Position numbers and translations under genes: made by a program. Shown here piece after piece: positions 53,516 to 62,491 of a stretch of DNA of 64,000 nucleotides; the stretch's first letter is position 1; every line of letters begins with the position of its first letter. The notes beneath the pieces are model-generated. The model had not been told where the DNA came from and searched no databases. It saw nothing but the letters and a program-made list of their open reading frames with translations. The stretch is from Verrucomicrobiia bacterium (GTDB lineage Bacteria; Verrucomicrobiota; Verrucomicrobiia; Limisphaerales; CAIMTB01): the NCBI GenBank assembly GCA_019634625.1, contig JAHCBA010000014.1:62001-126000 (forward strand), given 5' to 3'.

Positions 53516-56500
53516 TCACTTGTTCAGGACCTCGTCGAGATTGAGCAACTGGTTGGCCACCATGGCCAGCGCCGCCACCGGAGCCGGCGCAAGCACCGGA
53601 TTCCTCGGCGACTCCCCCACCCCGAGCAGCCGCAGCGCATCCTCCGGAACCGCTTCATAATGCTCCCGCATCCGGTCAAGCGTCTCCCGCACGATCGACC
53701 GCTCCGCGTCCGTCAGCCCCCGCAACAGCACCCTCGACGCCAGCGCGTCAATGGCCGCCTCCTCAATCCCCCGCGCATCCCACCAGGCCGCCTCGGCCAG
53801 CACGCGCGCCGCCTCGACAAACGTCGGATCGTTCAGCGTCGCCAGTGCCTGCAAAGGGGTGTTGGTCCGTTCCCGCCGCACCGAGCACACTTCACGGCTC
53901 GGCGCATTGAAGACCTCCATCGTCGCCGGAGGCGCCGCCCGCTTCCAGAAGGTGTACAGGGATCGGCGATACAGCGCCTCGCCCGAATCCTGCTCGTAAT
54001 GGCGTGTGTTGCTCTCCGGCATCGCCACCGCCTCCCAGACGCCCACGGGCTGGTACGGTCGCACACTTGGCCCCCCCAACCGCGGCACCAGCAGTCCGCT
54101 GGTCGCCAGCGCATAGTCGCGGATCGCCTCGGCATCGAGACGAAACCTCGGACCCCGGCTGAGCAACCGGTTGTCGCGGTCGCGTTCGAGCTTCTCCGCC
54201 GTGACCACCGCCGACTGGCGATACGCGGCCGAGGTGACCATCAGCGTGAACAGGCGCTTCACGTCCCAGCCGCTCTCCCGGAATTCGACCGCCAGCCAGT
54301 CCAGCAGCTCCTGGTTCACTGGCGCCTCACCCACCGTCCCGAAATCCTCCGTCGTGCGTACAATCCCGGTGCCGAACACCTCCTGCCAGAACCGGTTCAC
54401 CGTGACCCGCGCCAGCAACGGGTTCCCGGGCGACACCAGCCACTGCGCCAGACCCAGCCGGTTGCGCGGCGCCCCTTCCGGCATCGGCGGCAGGAACCCC
54501 GGCGTGTCCGCCGTAACCTCGTCCCCCGGCTTGTCGTACTCGCCCCTTCGCAGAATCCGCGCCGTCGGGACCGAATCCTCCCGCTCCTGCTGGATGTGGG
54601 TCACCGGACTGCGCCCCCGGATGCGGTCGCGCTCGCCCTTGAGCAGGGCCACCCGCCGCCCCGCCTCCGCCGTCGGACCATGCACCGCCACCCGGAAGGA
54701 ATCCCGTACCGCCCCGGCTTCAGCCTCCCAGCGTCGAAGCTGAGCCTCGCGTTCGCGACGCACCTCCGCCTCCCGCTTCACCACCTCATCGCCCGCCGCC
54801 CCTTCCACGCCGCCGTCCGAACCCGCGCCCCCCGCCAGTTCCGCGCGCAACGCCTCGATCCCGGCCATCGTCGCCCCCCAGGCGCGACGCCGCATCTCCA
54901 GGGTCGGCGCCGCCGCAAGGGCCCGCACTTCGTACGGTTCCAGCGCCCGCCGGTGCAGCCGCAAATCCTGCACCGCGGCCCCGTCGAGGACGTGCTCCTT
55001 CTCCCGGCTCCCGACCCGCAACGGCAGATCCACCCGCACCGAACCCTCGAGCCGGTCCTGCTCCGCCCGCCCGTTCACACGCTCGCCGTCCAGATACAAC
55101 CTCACCCCGGACGCCCGGCCGGACCCGTCATGGGACACCGTCACGAACTGCCACGCCCCGGGCCGCATCACCTCCTCCGCGCTCCGCACCTTCATCGCCA
55201 CCTGCGGCCAGCGATGCACCACGTGCATCCCGAAGGTCCGCCGGTTGACGAATACATCCCATCCCCGGTGATGCCCCGCCGCATCCTTCATCCGCGCCAC
55301 CACCGAACCTTCAACCCGCCCCTCCTCGGGAATCCACACCCACGCCGAGACGGTCCACGGATCGCCCGCCTCCCAGTCCCCCAGATCGCCCAGATCCACC
55401 GCCCGCTCCGCACCCAGAATCGCCCCCGGCCCGGCCGGCCCATCCTCGCGCCACCCCATCCCCTCCGCCAGCGCCACCCGCCGCACCTCCTCGCCAACCC
55501 GCAGTTCCGCGTCCCCCGCATGGGCCCGATCGAAACGCAACGCCACCGCTTCGTCCTCCAACCGGACCCCGTCCCCCTTCGACCCCTCCTCCCCGCCACC
55601 GTCACGAGCGTCGGCCGCCCAGGCGGCCAGGGCCTCGTCCGCATCGCCAAACAACGCCTCGTAAGCCGCTTCCGCCCGCCGGATCTCCTCCGGCAATTCC
55701 CGCCACCGCCGCCGATCGTCCTCCCCCTGCGGCACCACGATCGCCCCGTCACCCTCCCGCCAGTTCCGGTCAAACCCGGACTGACGCGTGTTCCGGTAGA
55801 ACGCCGCCAGCGCGTAGAAATCGCGCGTCGTCATCGGGTCGAACTTGTGGTCATGACACGCGGCGCAATTCGCGGTCAGCCCCAGGAACACCCACCCCGT
55901 CGTTCCCACCCGGTCGCTCGCGTACAACGCCAGGTTCTCCTCCTCGATGGTGCCGCCCTCGTTCGTCGTGAGGTTGCACCGCTGAAAACCCGTCGCCACC
56001 CGCTGCTCCTCGGTCGGATCCTCCAGCAAATCGCCCGCCAACTGCTCCACCGTGAACCGGTCGAACGGCAGGTTCCGGTTGAACGCCCCGATCACCCAGT
56101 CCCGGTAGGGCCACATCTCCCGGTAATTGTCGAAGTGCAGCCCGTGGGTGTCCGCGTACCGCGCCGCATCCAGCCAGTACCGTCCCCGGTGCTCGCCCCA
56201 ATGCGGCGACTCCAGCAACCGCTCGACGTACCGCTCATACGCATCCGGGGCCGAATCCGCCTCCAGCGCCTCCAGCTCCCCCGGAGCCGGCGGCAATCCC
56301 GTCAGATCCAGCGCCACCCGCCGCCCCAGTGTCCGAAGATCGGCCCCGGGATGCATCGCCAGTCCTTCCCCGGCCAACCGGGCCGCCACAAACGCGTCGA
56401 TCGGGTTCCGGACATCGGTCCCCTCCGGCACCTCCGGCACCGAAGGGCGTACCGGCGCGGTGAACGCCCAGTGCTCCTCCCAGGGCGCCCCCTGCAAAAT

Positions 56501-56878
56501 CCACGCCCGGATCCGCGCCTTCTCCTCCGGCTTGAGCGCCTTGAGCGAATCGGGCGGCGGCATGATGTCCGCCGCATCCTCCGTCTCGATCCGCTGCCAT
56601 AACGGACTCGCCTCCGGATCGCCCGGCACCACCGAGGCGTCCCGTCGCCGCCCCCCCTCAAACACCCCCTCCCGCGTGTCCAACCGCAACCCCGCCTTGC
56701 GCGTCGCCGGGTCCGGCCCGTGACAGGCCAGGCAGTTCTCCACCAGGATCGGGCGGATGTCGCGGTCGAACCGGATCGCTTCCGCAGGGGCCACCGGCAG
56801 GCAGGCCAGCCAGCTCAGCGCGGCCACCGGGAACCATCCCAAAGCAAGCCCTCGCCCGAATGCCGAAAATGTCTTCAT
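53516..56878 (-). CDS. PSCyt1 / DUF1549 / LamG / DUF1553 secreted protein
   Basis: A 1120-residue exported protein. Its signal peptide ends near APAEA. The PSCyt1 heme motif CLACH lies at 49-53. DUF1549 (about 150-360) includes the second heme-type motif CAACHDHKFDP. A Glu/Asp-rich linker precedes a LamG-like domain at about 480-640 (PWTVSAWVWIPEEGRVEGSV, WQFVTVSHDGSGRASGVRLY, AAVQDLRLHRRALEPYEVRA). A coiled Ala/Glu/Arg region follows (EGAAGDEVVKREAEVRREREA-type). DUF1553 fills about 760-1115, with NRFWQEVFGTGIVRT, TPLQALATLNDPTFVEAA and NQLLNLDEVLNK at the end. It is the upstream partner of the DUF1501 at 51696 and divergent from another DUF1501 at 56995. Confidence 0.95.
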   Translation of the reverse strand: MKTFSAFGRGLALGWFPVAALSWLACLPVAPAEAIRFDRDIRPILVENCLACHGPDPATRKAGLRLDTREGVFEGGRRRDASVVPGDPEASPLWQRIETEDAADIMPPPDSLKALKPEEKARIRAWILQGAPWEEHWAFTAPVRPSVPEVPEGTDVRNPIDAFVAARLAGEGLAMHPGADLRTLGRRVALDLTGLPPAPGELEALEADSAPDAYERYVERLLESPHWGEHRGRYWLDAARYADTHGLHFDNYREMWPYRDWVIGAFNRNLPFDRFTVEQLAGDLLEDPTEEQRVATGFQRCNLTTNEGGTIEEENLALYASDRVGTTGWVFLGLTANCAACHDHKFDPMTTRDFYALAAFYRNTRQSGFDRNWREGDGAIVVPQGEDDRRRWRELPEEIRRAEAAYEALFGDADEALAAWAADARDGGGEEGSKGDGVRLEDEAVALRFDRAHAGDAELRVGEEVRRVALAEGMGWREDGPAGPGAILGAERAVDLGDLGDWEAGDPWTVSAWVWIPEEGRVEGSVVARMKDAAGHHRGWDVFVNRRTFGMHVVHRWPQVAMKVRSAEEVMRPGAWQFVTVSHDGSGRASGVRLYLDGERVNGRAEQDRLEGSVRVDLPLRVGSREKEHVLDGAAVQDLRLHRRALEPYEVRALAAAPTLEMRRRAWGATMAGIEALRAELAGGAGSDGGVEGAAGDEVVKREAEVRREREAQLRRWEAEAGAVRDSFRVAVHGPTAEAGRRVALLKGERDRIRGRSPVTHIQQEREDSVPTARILRRGEYDKPGDEVTADTPGFLPPMPEGAPRNRLGLAQWLVSPGNPLLARVTVNRFWQEVFGTGIVRTTEDFGTVGEAPVNQELLDWLAVEFRESGWDVKRLFTLMVTSAAYRQSAVVTAEKLERDRDNRLLSRGPRFRLDAEAIRDYALATSGLLVPRLGGPSVRPYQPVGVWEAVAMPESNTRHYEQDSGEALYRRSLYTFWKRAAPPATMEVFNAPSREVCSVRRERTNTPLQALATLNDPTFVEAARVLAEAAWWDARGIEEAAIDALASRVLLRGLTDAERSIVRETLDRMREHYEAVPEDALRLLGVGESPRNPVLAPAPVAALAMVANQLLNLDEVLNK

Positions 56879-56994
56879 GGGGAGCAGTGCCCAAAGGGTA
56901 AGTCCACCCTCCCCGCCACCTCAATCCCGCATTCCAGAGTGGTCGCCGGTCGCCCCGCCCCTATACTGGACCGCAACACGATCTTCCCACCGCC

Positions 56995-58503
56995 ATGAGC
57001 CACCGCGATTTCACCCGACGGGACTTCGTCCGGACCCTCTCGACCGCCACCCTCGGTGCCTTGTCCGCCGGCGCCCCCCGGGCCTGGGCTTCGGACGCCG
57101 CCAGCCCCGCCCTCCTTCCCGCCACCGCCGATTCGGTGGTGGTCCTCTGGATGGGCGGCGGCATGGCCCACACGGACACCTTCGATCCCAAGCGCTACAC
57201 CCCGTTCGAGAAGGGCCTCGATCCCGCCCGCGTCCTGTCCACCTTCCCCTCCATCCCCACCCACGTGGATGGCATCCGCTTCACCGCCGGTCTCGAACGG
57301 ATCGCCGGAGTGATGGATCGCGGCACCCTGATCCGCACCTACACCGCGGGCGATCTCGGCTTCATCCTCCATTCCCGCCACCAGTTCCACTGGCACACCG
57401 GCTACACACCGCCCCAGACGGTCGCCTGCCCCCACCTCGGCGCCGTCATCGCCCGCACCCTGGGCCCGAAAAACCCCGCCGTCCCCGCCTTCATCAACAT
57501 CGGCCAACGCTTCGAAGTCGGGGAAGGCGAGGAACTCAAGGCCTTCACCACCGCCGGATTCCTCGGCTCCGAATACGGCCCCTTCAATGTCCCCTTCCCC
57601 GATGCCGCCAAGGACGTCGTCACCCCGCCCGGAGGCATGAGCCCGGACCGCTTCGCCAATCGGGACCGCTTCTACCGCCGCCTGCTCGAGGCTTCGCCGG
57701 TCGGCCAGCTCGGCTCCGGGTACCAGCGCGAATCGCTCCTCCGCTCCTTCGACAACGCCCATCGCCTCCTCAGTTCCCCCGCCGCCAGGGCCTTCGACCT
57801 CACCGAGGAAAGCCCCGAAACCGTCGCCCGCTACGTCCCCGGTGGCTGGGATTTCTCACGCCGCCTGGGCGGCGATTTCGTCCGCGACGGCAGCTACGAG
57901 GAACAAAACATCCAGCGCTTCGGACTCGGCTGCCTCCTCGCCCGGCGCCTCGTCGAGGTCGGTGCCCGCTTCATCGAGGTCAGCACCGAGTACATCCCCT
58001 TCCTCAACTGGGACACCCACGAGCACGGCCACGAGAAACTGGTGAACATGAAGAAGGCCATCGACGGCGCCGTGGCCCAACTGGTCCTCGACCTCGAAGA
58101 ACGCGGCCTCCTCGACCGCACCCTCATCATCCTCGCCAGCGAATTCAGCCGCGACATGATGATGGAGGGTCGCCCCGGACAGCCTGTCCAGGACCAGGTC
58201 CCCGTGCCCGACCGCATCGAGTCCATGACCCACTACGGCATGCACCGCCATTTCACCGATGCCGGCTGCGTCCTGCTGTTCGGCGGCGGTCTCAAACGCG
58301 GCCATCTCCACGGCGAAACCTCCGACGAACGCCCCTGTTCCACCGTCCGCGACCGCGTGGTGATCGAGGATCTCCACGCCACCCTCTTCCGCGCCGTCGG
58401 CATCCCCGCCGACCTCGCCTACGAGGTCGAGAAACGCCCGTTCTACGTCACCCGCGACGGCGTCGGCAAACCCATCGGCAGCCTGTTCACCCGCACCATC
58501 TGA
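56995..58503 (+). CDS. DUF1501 protein (Tat-exported), orphan
   Basis: A 502-residue DUF1501 family member with a clear twin-arginine signal (FTRRDFVRTLSTATLGALSA). Motifs are VVVLWMGGGMAHTDTFDPKR, GTLIRTYTAGDLGFILHSRH, FINIGQRFEVGEGEELKAFT, NWDTHEHGHEKLVNMKKAID, IILASEFSRDMMMEG and VIEDLHATLFRAVGIPADLA. It is more divergent from the other two copies than they are from each other: the WGGEFGR motif is replaced by LASEFSRD. It is divergently transcribed from the PSCyt1 gene with 116 bp between, and has no PSCyt1 partner of its own downstream. Confidence 0.9.
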   Translation: MSHRDFTRRDFVRTLSTATLGALSAGAPRAWASDAASPALLPATADSVVVLWMGGGMAHTDTFDPKRYTPFEKGLDPARVLSTFPSIPTHVDGIRFTAGLERIAGVMDRGTLIRTYTAGDLGFILHSRHQFHWHTGYTPPQTVACPHLGAVIARTLGPKNPAVPAFINIGQRFEVGEGEELKAFTTAGFLGSEYGPFNVPFPDAAKDVVTPPGGMSPDRFANRDRFYRRLLEASPVGQLGSGYQRESLLRSFDNAHRLLSSPAARAFDLTEESPETVARYVPGGWDFSRRLGGDFVRDGSYEEQNIQRFGLGCLLARRLVEVGARFIEVSTEYIPFLNWDTHEHGHEKLVNMKKAIDGAVAQLVLDLEERGLLDRTLIILASEFSRDMMMEGRPGQPVQDQVPVPDRIESMTHYGMHRHFTDAGCVLLFGGGLKRGHLHGETSDERPCSTVRDRVVIEDLHATLFRAVGIPADLAYEVEKRPFYVTRDGVGKPIGSLFTRTI

Positions 58504-58540
58504 CCCCGCGGAACCGCGCCCAATCTGTCGCTGACGAGTC

Positions 58541-58591
58541 AGCGATTCGGAGGGACGAGCTCCGCGAGTCCTCAACCCAACGCGCCACACC
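58541..58591 (+). repeat. Solitary inner module of the MITE-like repeat
   Basis: AGCGATTCGGAGGGACGAGC is followed by TCCGCGAGTCCTCAACCCAA and CGCGCCACACC. It is nearly identical to the module in copy C but without flanking terminal repeats. It starts 38 bp after the DUF1501 stop and can form an imperfect hairpin. Confidence 0.65.
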
Positions 58592-58614
58592 CATTCTCCC
58601 CCCTCCGTACTCGT

Positions 58615-58737
58615 ATCGGGCTCCAGAAACCCGCAGGGTTTCCAGAGATTAGCCGGGGGTCGAACCCGGCTCCGCGGGTTCGTCCCCCGGTCTGAAGTCC
58701 CACCCCGCCCACGACCCCGCCAGGGGTCGCAGATCCC
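58615..58737. repeat. 123-bp triple-hairpin repeat, copy 1
   Basis: It contains three hairpins in a row: GAAACCCGCAGGGTTTC, a larger stem GGGGGTCGAACCCG / CGGGTTCGTCCCCC with a 6-nt loop and one mismatch, and CGACCCCGCCAGGGGTCG. It matches 59111-59234 over its whole length with few substitutions and one 1-base indel. Confidence 0.85.
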
Positions 58738-58790
58738 AGCGAATCGGAGGGACGAGCTCCGCGAGTCCTCAATCCAACGCCCCACCCCCT
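58738..58790 (+). repeat. Solitary inner module of the MITE-like repeat
   Basis: AGCGAATCGGAGGGACGAGC followed by TCCGCGAGTCCTCAATCCAA and CGCCCCACC. It directly abuts the end of the triple-hairpin copy 1, so two repeat families stand in tandem here. Confidence 0.65.
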
Positions 58791-58957
58791 TTCTCCCTCC
58801 CCCGTACTCGTACTCAGCCCGAAGGGCGGTACTCGTCCTCGTCCTCGATCCCGCAGACACACCCCCTTCGAACCTCGCCTCATGGCTGCCCCAATGGGTT
58901 CACTCGTGCTCAGACCTGCCATTCCACGTGCGAACTGGGCTGGGCGAGTACGAGTAC

Positions 58958-58981
58958 GATTAAGATTAAGATTAAGATTAA
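58958..58981 (+). repeat. Four tandem GATTAA hexamers
   Basis: The hexamer GATTAA is repeated exactly four times, preceded by GAGTACGAGTACG and followed by GAGTACGGGTACG. It is a short AT-rich island in very GC-rich sequence. Confidence 0.85.
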
Positions 58982-59110
58982 GAGTACGGGTACGAGGCCT
59001 GCCGCAAGACCCTGATGTGCACCCTCTCGAAGGGGGTTGGGTGAGGCGCACCGAGGCGGATCACCGCAGAACTCCCCGTGATCCCACGGATCCTGCGAGC
59101 TTCACCTTCC

Positions 59111-59234
59111 ATCGGGCCCCAGAAACCCGCAGGGTTTCCAGAGATTAGCCGGGGGTCGAACCCGGCTCCGCGGGTTCGACCCCCGGTCAGAAGTCCCACC
59201 CCGCCCACGACCCCGCCAGGGGTCGCAGAATCCC
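59111..59234. repeat. 124-bp triple-hairpin repeat, copy 2
   Basis: Same structure and orientation as copy 1. Here the central stem is perfect: GGGGGTCGAACCCG and CGGGTTCGACCCCC, 14 bp with the loop GCTCCG. The flanking hairpins GAAACCCGCAGGGTTTC and CGACCCCGCCAGGGGTCG are also perfect. Confidence 0.88.
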
Positions 59235-59355
59235 CTCGGTGCAGGCTCTGAGTGGGCGATGCGGAGAACGCGAGGAGAGACGTCACCATGGCGTGCTCGT
59301 CAGGCTTGGCTGCGGCACCGGCCCGCACCCGCCCGTCTCCAACCCACGACCGTCC

Positions 59356-60330
59356 TCACAGCCGCTCGAAGGCGTGGTCCGCCAGCCACTGGTAGTCGCG
59401 ACGCTGGGCGGCCGGCACTGCAAATGGAAGCATCGCCCCACCCTGCCTCGGCGCCTTGCGCGTCGCGACCTCCAACCACCGGTGGATCTCCGAATGGCCG
59501 TCTGCGAAGGTGAGCCCGCCTGCCCCATTGTGATACGAGGCCGGAAGGTCGCTCCATTGCGTCCCCGTCGGATTGTTGACGAACCACCCGTCATTGATGC
59601 TGTCCGGATGCTCGTCGAGAAAAACGAAGATGTTCGCTGGCGCCGTGATGTCGGTGAGCTTCAGGAACTGCTTGAATCCAGGAAACGGGCTCTGTCCGTT
59701 CGGCGTGAGATCGCCCCCGTGTCCGCACGCGGCATTCATCGCCATGCTCCGCACCCTCTTCGACCAGCCGCGCGCCCGCTGCGCCGCGCTCAACGCCGTG
59801 TCCGCCGGGCACTTGTACACCCCCACGGACCGCGCCGTATAAGGCGCCAGCTTGGCCTCGGTGATGAAGGCGAGGTTGGTGTTGTCCGGTTCCAATCCCC
59901 AGGTCATCACGTTGTTCACCCAGCTCCGCCGCTGGGCCATGGTCTGCGTGATCCCGTGGTTGTCCACCAACCGCTCCTCGTTGTCCCCCGCGTACAGGAT
60001 CCACGCCAAACCCATCTGCTTCCCGTTGTTCAGGCAGGCGATCCCCTGCGCCTTGGTCTTCGCCTTCGACAACGCCGGCAACAGCATGCTCGCCAGAATC
60101 GCGATGATCGCGATCACCACCAGCAACTCGATCAGCGTGAATCCCTCCGCACCCCGCCTCAACCCCGGTTGTCCCTCCCCCGGCCCATCCCCGGACCCCC
60201 GTTCCCGCACGGACGAACTCCGCAACTCCGACGTTTCCAATCCCAACCCCTCACCCCGTCCTCGCCAGAGGCGTCCATCCCCTCCCTCTCCCAACTCATC
60301 GCCCATTCGCGGTCCATAGCGGTGGTTCAT
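59356..60330 (-). CDS. Prepilin-type N-terminal cleavage/methylation protein with long leader
   Basis: A 324-residue prepilin-like protein. The core [40 protein letters not shown] and [20 protein letters not shown] is standard; the C-terminus has [20 protein letters not shown], the H-x-G/A-x-x-L-x-F-A-D-G-H motif. ATG 60330 has a good ribosome site (TGGAGGGCATC before ATG) but leaves a 63-residue leader before the cleavage Gly, much longer than usual. GTG 60210 also has a GGAG seven bases upstream and gives a 24-residue leader. I report the ATG start; the true one is uncertain. Confidence 0.9.
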   Translation of the reverse strand: MNHRYGPRMGDELGEGGDGRLWRGRGEGLGLETSELRSSSVRERGSGDGPGEGQPGLRRGAEGFTLIELLVVIAIIAILASMLLPALSKAKTKAQGIACLNNGKQMGLAWILYAGDNEERLVDNHGITQTMAQRRSWVNNVMTWGLEPDNTNLAFITEAKLAPYTARSVGVYKCPADTALSAAQRARGWSKRVRSMAMNAACGHGGDLTPNGQSPFPGFKQFLKLTDITAPANIFVFLDEHPDSINDGWFVNNPTGTQWSDLPASYHNGAGGLTFADGHSEIHRWLEVATRKAPRQGGAMLPFAVPAAQRRDYQWLADHAFERL

Positions 60331-60497
60331 GATGCCCTCCAGTCTGCCCAACCCCCTCCCCCGGGCCAACCTTCTAAAGCGGCGCCCTCCGTTCCCCACA
60401 TTCCCCGACTCGCCAGTCGCCACTCGCCCCCCAGCCCAGGACTTCGGGATTGCGCCCGCCCCGATTCATGCCCCGAATCGGCCCGTCCGACCGCACC

Positions 60498-61418
60498 ATG
60501 ACGCCCCGAACGTCCCTCGTCGCACTCCTCGTCGCCCTGTTCTTCGGGACGGGCTGTTCCATCCGTCAACTGGCCGTCAACCGCGTCGCCGACGCCCTGG
60601 CCGGCGGGACCGGCACGTTCGCCTCCGACAACGACCCCGAACTCGTCCGCGACGCCCTCCCCTTCAGCCTCAAACTGATGGAAAGCCTCCTCGCCGAGAG
60701 CCCCCGGCACGTTGGCCTGCTCACCGCCCTCGCCAGCGGCTTCACCCAGTACGGCTACGCCTTCATCGAACAGTCCGCCGATCGCATCGAGGATCACGAC
60801 CTCGACCGCGCCCGTGAACTCCGCCTCCGCGCCCGCAACCTCTACCTCCGGGGCCGCGACTACGCCCTCCGCGGGATCGAGGCCCGGCATCCCGGCTTCA
60901 CCCGCCGCCTCGATGCCAGTCCCGCCCATGCCGTGACGGTTGCCCGCAAGGAGGATGTCCCCCTCCTCTACTGGGCCGCCGCCTCCTGGGCCGCCGCCAT
61001 CGCCCAGTCCAAGGACGACCCGGCCCTCGTCGGCGACCTGTCCCGGGTCGAAGCCCTGATCGATCGTGCCCTCGCCCTCGACCCGTCATGGAATCGCGGC
61101 GCGATTCATGCCCTCCTCGTTCCCTTCGAAATGAGCCGGGCCACCGGCGAAGGCGACCCGGTCCTCCGTGCCACCCGCCACTTCGATCGGGCCCTCGAGC
61201 TTGGCGAAGGCCGCCTGGCCGGCCCGCTGGTCTCCTATGCCGAGGCCGTCTGCATCCCCACCGAAGACCGCGCACGGTTCGAATCCCTCCTCCGCCAGGC
61301 GCTTGCCCTCGACGTCGATGCCGATCCATCCAGCCGCGTCGAGAACCTCGTCGTCCAGCGCCGTGCCGCCTGGCTCCTCCAACGGATCGACGAGTTGTTC
61401 TTGCCCCCGCTGGAGTAA
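60498..61418 (+). CDS. TRAP transporter TatT-type component (lipoprotein)
   Basis: A 306-residue lipoprotein of the TatT (TRAP T-component) family, a periplasmic TPR-like partner of TRAP transporters first described in Treponema pallidum. ATG 60498 opens the signal MTPRTSLVALLVALFFGTGC with the lipobox Cys at residue 20. Helical repeats follow: RDALPFSLKLMESLLAESPR, HVGLLTALASGFTQYGYAFI, ARELRLRARNLYLRGRDYAL, EALIDRALALDPSWNRGAIH, RATRHFDRALELGEGRLAGP. It precedes DctP by 41 bp and so forms the first gene of a TRAP operon. The family binds the solute-binding protein; the ligand is not known. Confidence 0.88.
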   Translation: MTPRTSLVALLVALFFGTGCSIRQLAVNRVADALAGGTGTFASDNDPELVRDALPFSLKLMESLLAESPRHVGLLTALASGFTQYGYAFIEQSADRIEDHDLDRARELRLRARNLYLRGRDYALRGIEARHPGFTRRLDASPAHAVTVARKEDVPLLYWAAASWAAAIAQSKDDPALVGDLSRVEALIDRALALDPSWNRGAIHALLVPFEMSRATGEGDPVLRATRHFDRALELGEGRLAGPLVSYAEAVCIPTEDRARFESLLRQALALDVDADPSSRVENLVVQRRAAWLLQRIDELFLPPLE

Positions 61419-61459
61419 GGCTGTTGGTTCGCGCCCCAAAACCGGTGTATCTCGTCCCG

Positions 61460-62491
61460 ATGAATCGTCGCCAGTTCCTCCGCCATTCGGCCGTCGGCCT
61501 CGCCGCCACCCCCTGGGCCGTCCCATTCGTCGCCCGCGCCGCCGCCCGTCCCGAGTTCCGCCTCGCCATGGCCACCGTGGCCCCCCGCGGTTCGTCCTTC
61601 CACCAGTCCTTCCAGACCATGGCCCGCCAATGGCGCGATGCCTCCGGCGGCCGGGTGGACGTCACCCTCTACCCCGGCACCCAGGGCGGCGAACCGGCCA
61701 TCGTCCGCCGCATGGGCATCCAGCAGCTCCAGGGCGCCATGCTCACCGCCGCCGGCATGGGCCTCATCGACAAGGCCCCCACCGCCCTCCAGCTCATCCC
61801 CATGGCCTTCCAATCCTGGGAGGAGGTCGATCACGTCCGCGATGCCATGCGTCCCCGCCTCGAACAGGCCTTCACCGACAAGGGCTACCAGGTCCTGTTC
61901 TGGGCCGACGCCGGCTGGGTCCGCTGGTTCACCCGTCGCCCCATCCTCCGCCCCGCCGATCTCAAACCGATGAAGATCTTCGCCGCCGCCGGCGACAACG
62001 ACGCCATCGACATCATGCGGGCCTACTACGACCCCGTCCCGCTCGAACCCGACAAGATCTTCACCGCACTCACCACCGGCCTCATCGACGGCGTCCCGCT
62101 CCCCCCCTTCCTCGCCAATTTCACCCAGGTCGCCTCCGTCGCCCGTCACATGCTCGACCTCCGCTTCACTCCCGTCACCGGCGCCCTCCTCGTCTCCCGC
62201 CGCGCCTGGGAACGCATCCCCGCCGACCTCCGCACCCGCCTCGAATCCATCGCCGAGGAAACGGGAGCCGAAGTGCGTGCCCAGAGCCGCGCCGAAGATG
62301 ACGCCGCCATCACCGCCATGCGCGACCGGCAGGGCCTCACCGTCCATCCCGTCACCCCCGATGTGGCAGCCGAATGGCGCCAGGTCATCGCCGAAGCCTA
62401 CCCGCGCCTGCGCGGCCGCCTCGTGCCCGCCCCCCTCTTCGATGAGGTTCAACGCCTCCTCGGGACCTTCCGCACCGCCTCCGGCGCATGA
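61460..62491 (+). CDS. dctP: TRAP transporter substrate-binding protein DctP-like
   Basis: A 343-residue periplasmic solute receptor of the DctP family. ATG 61460 gives a twin-arginine-like signal (NRRQFLRHSAVGLAATPWAV). Family motifs are FRLAMATVAPRGSSFHQSFQ, GRVDVTLYPGTQGGEPAIVR, AFQSWEEVDHVRDAMRPRLE, FWADAGWVRWFTRRPILRPA (region of the ligand-carboxylate Arg), MKIFAAAGDNDAIDIMRAYY and FTALTTGLIDGVPLPP. Binding of a carboxylate or hydrophobic ligand is likely. Its stop overlaps the ATG of the permease gene (ATGA), so they are translationally coupled. Confidence 0.92.
   Translation: MNRRQFLRHSAVGLAATPWAVPFVARAAARPEFRLAMATVAPRGSSFHQSFQTMARQWRDASGGRVDVTLYPGTQGGEPAIVRRMGIQQLQGAMLTAAGMGLIDKAPTALQLIPMAFQSWEEVDHVRDAMRPRLEQAFTDKGYQVLFWADAGWVRWFTRRPILRPADLKPMKIFAAAGDNDAIDIMRAYYDPVPLEPDKIFTALTTGLIDGVPLPPFLANFTQVASVARHMLDLRFTPVTGALLVSRRAWERIPADLRTRLESIAEETGAEVRAQSRAEDDAAITAMRDRQGLTVHPVTPDVAAEWRQVIAEAYPRLRGRLVPAPLFDEVQRLLGTFRTASGA

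Larger units (their letters stand above)
58504..59355. other. 852-bp repeat-rich spacer
   Basis: No gene is supported between the DUF1501 stop and the prepilin stop. In order it holds two solitary inner modules of the MITE-like family, two copies of a 123-bp triple-hairpin repeat, a TACTCG-rich stretch with a 13-bp inverted repeat (58803-58815 and 58946-58958), and a gattaa hexamer tract. The rest (58850-58940, 58990-59110) shows nothing recognisable. Confidence 0.6.

Noticed and set aside
59147-59186. tRNA-like T-arm sequence (GGTTCGA) in the triple-hairpin repeat
   Set aside because: The GGTTCGA lies in a simple perfect hairpin with no acceptor stem, D-arm or anticodon arm around it, so it is not a tRNA gene.
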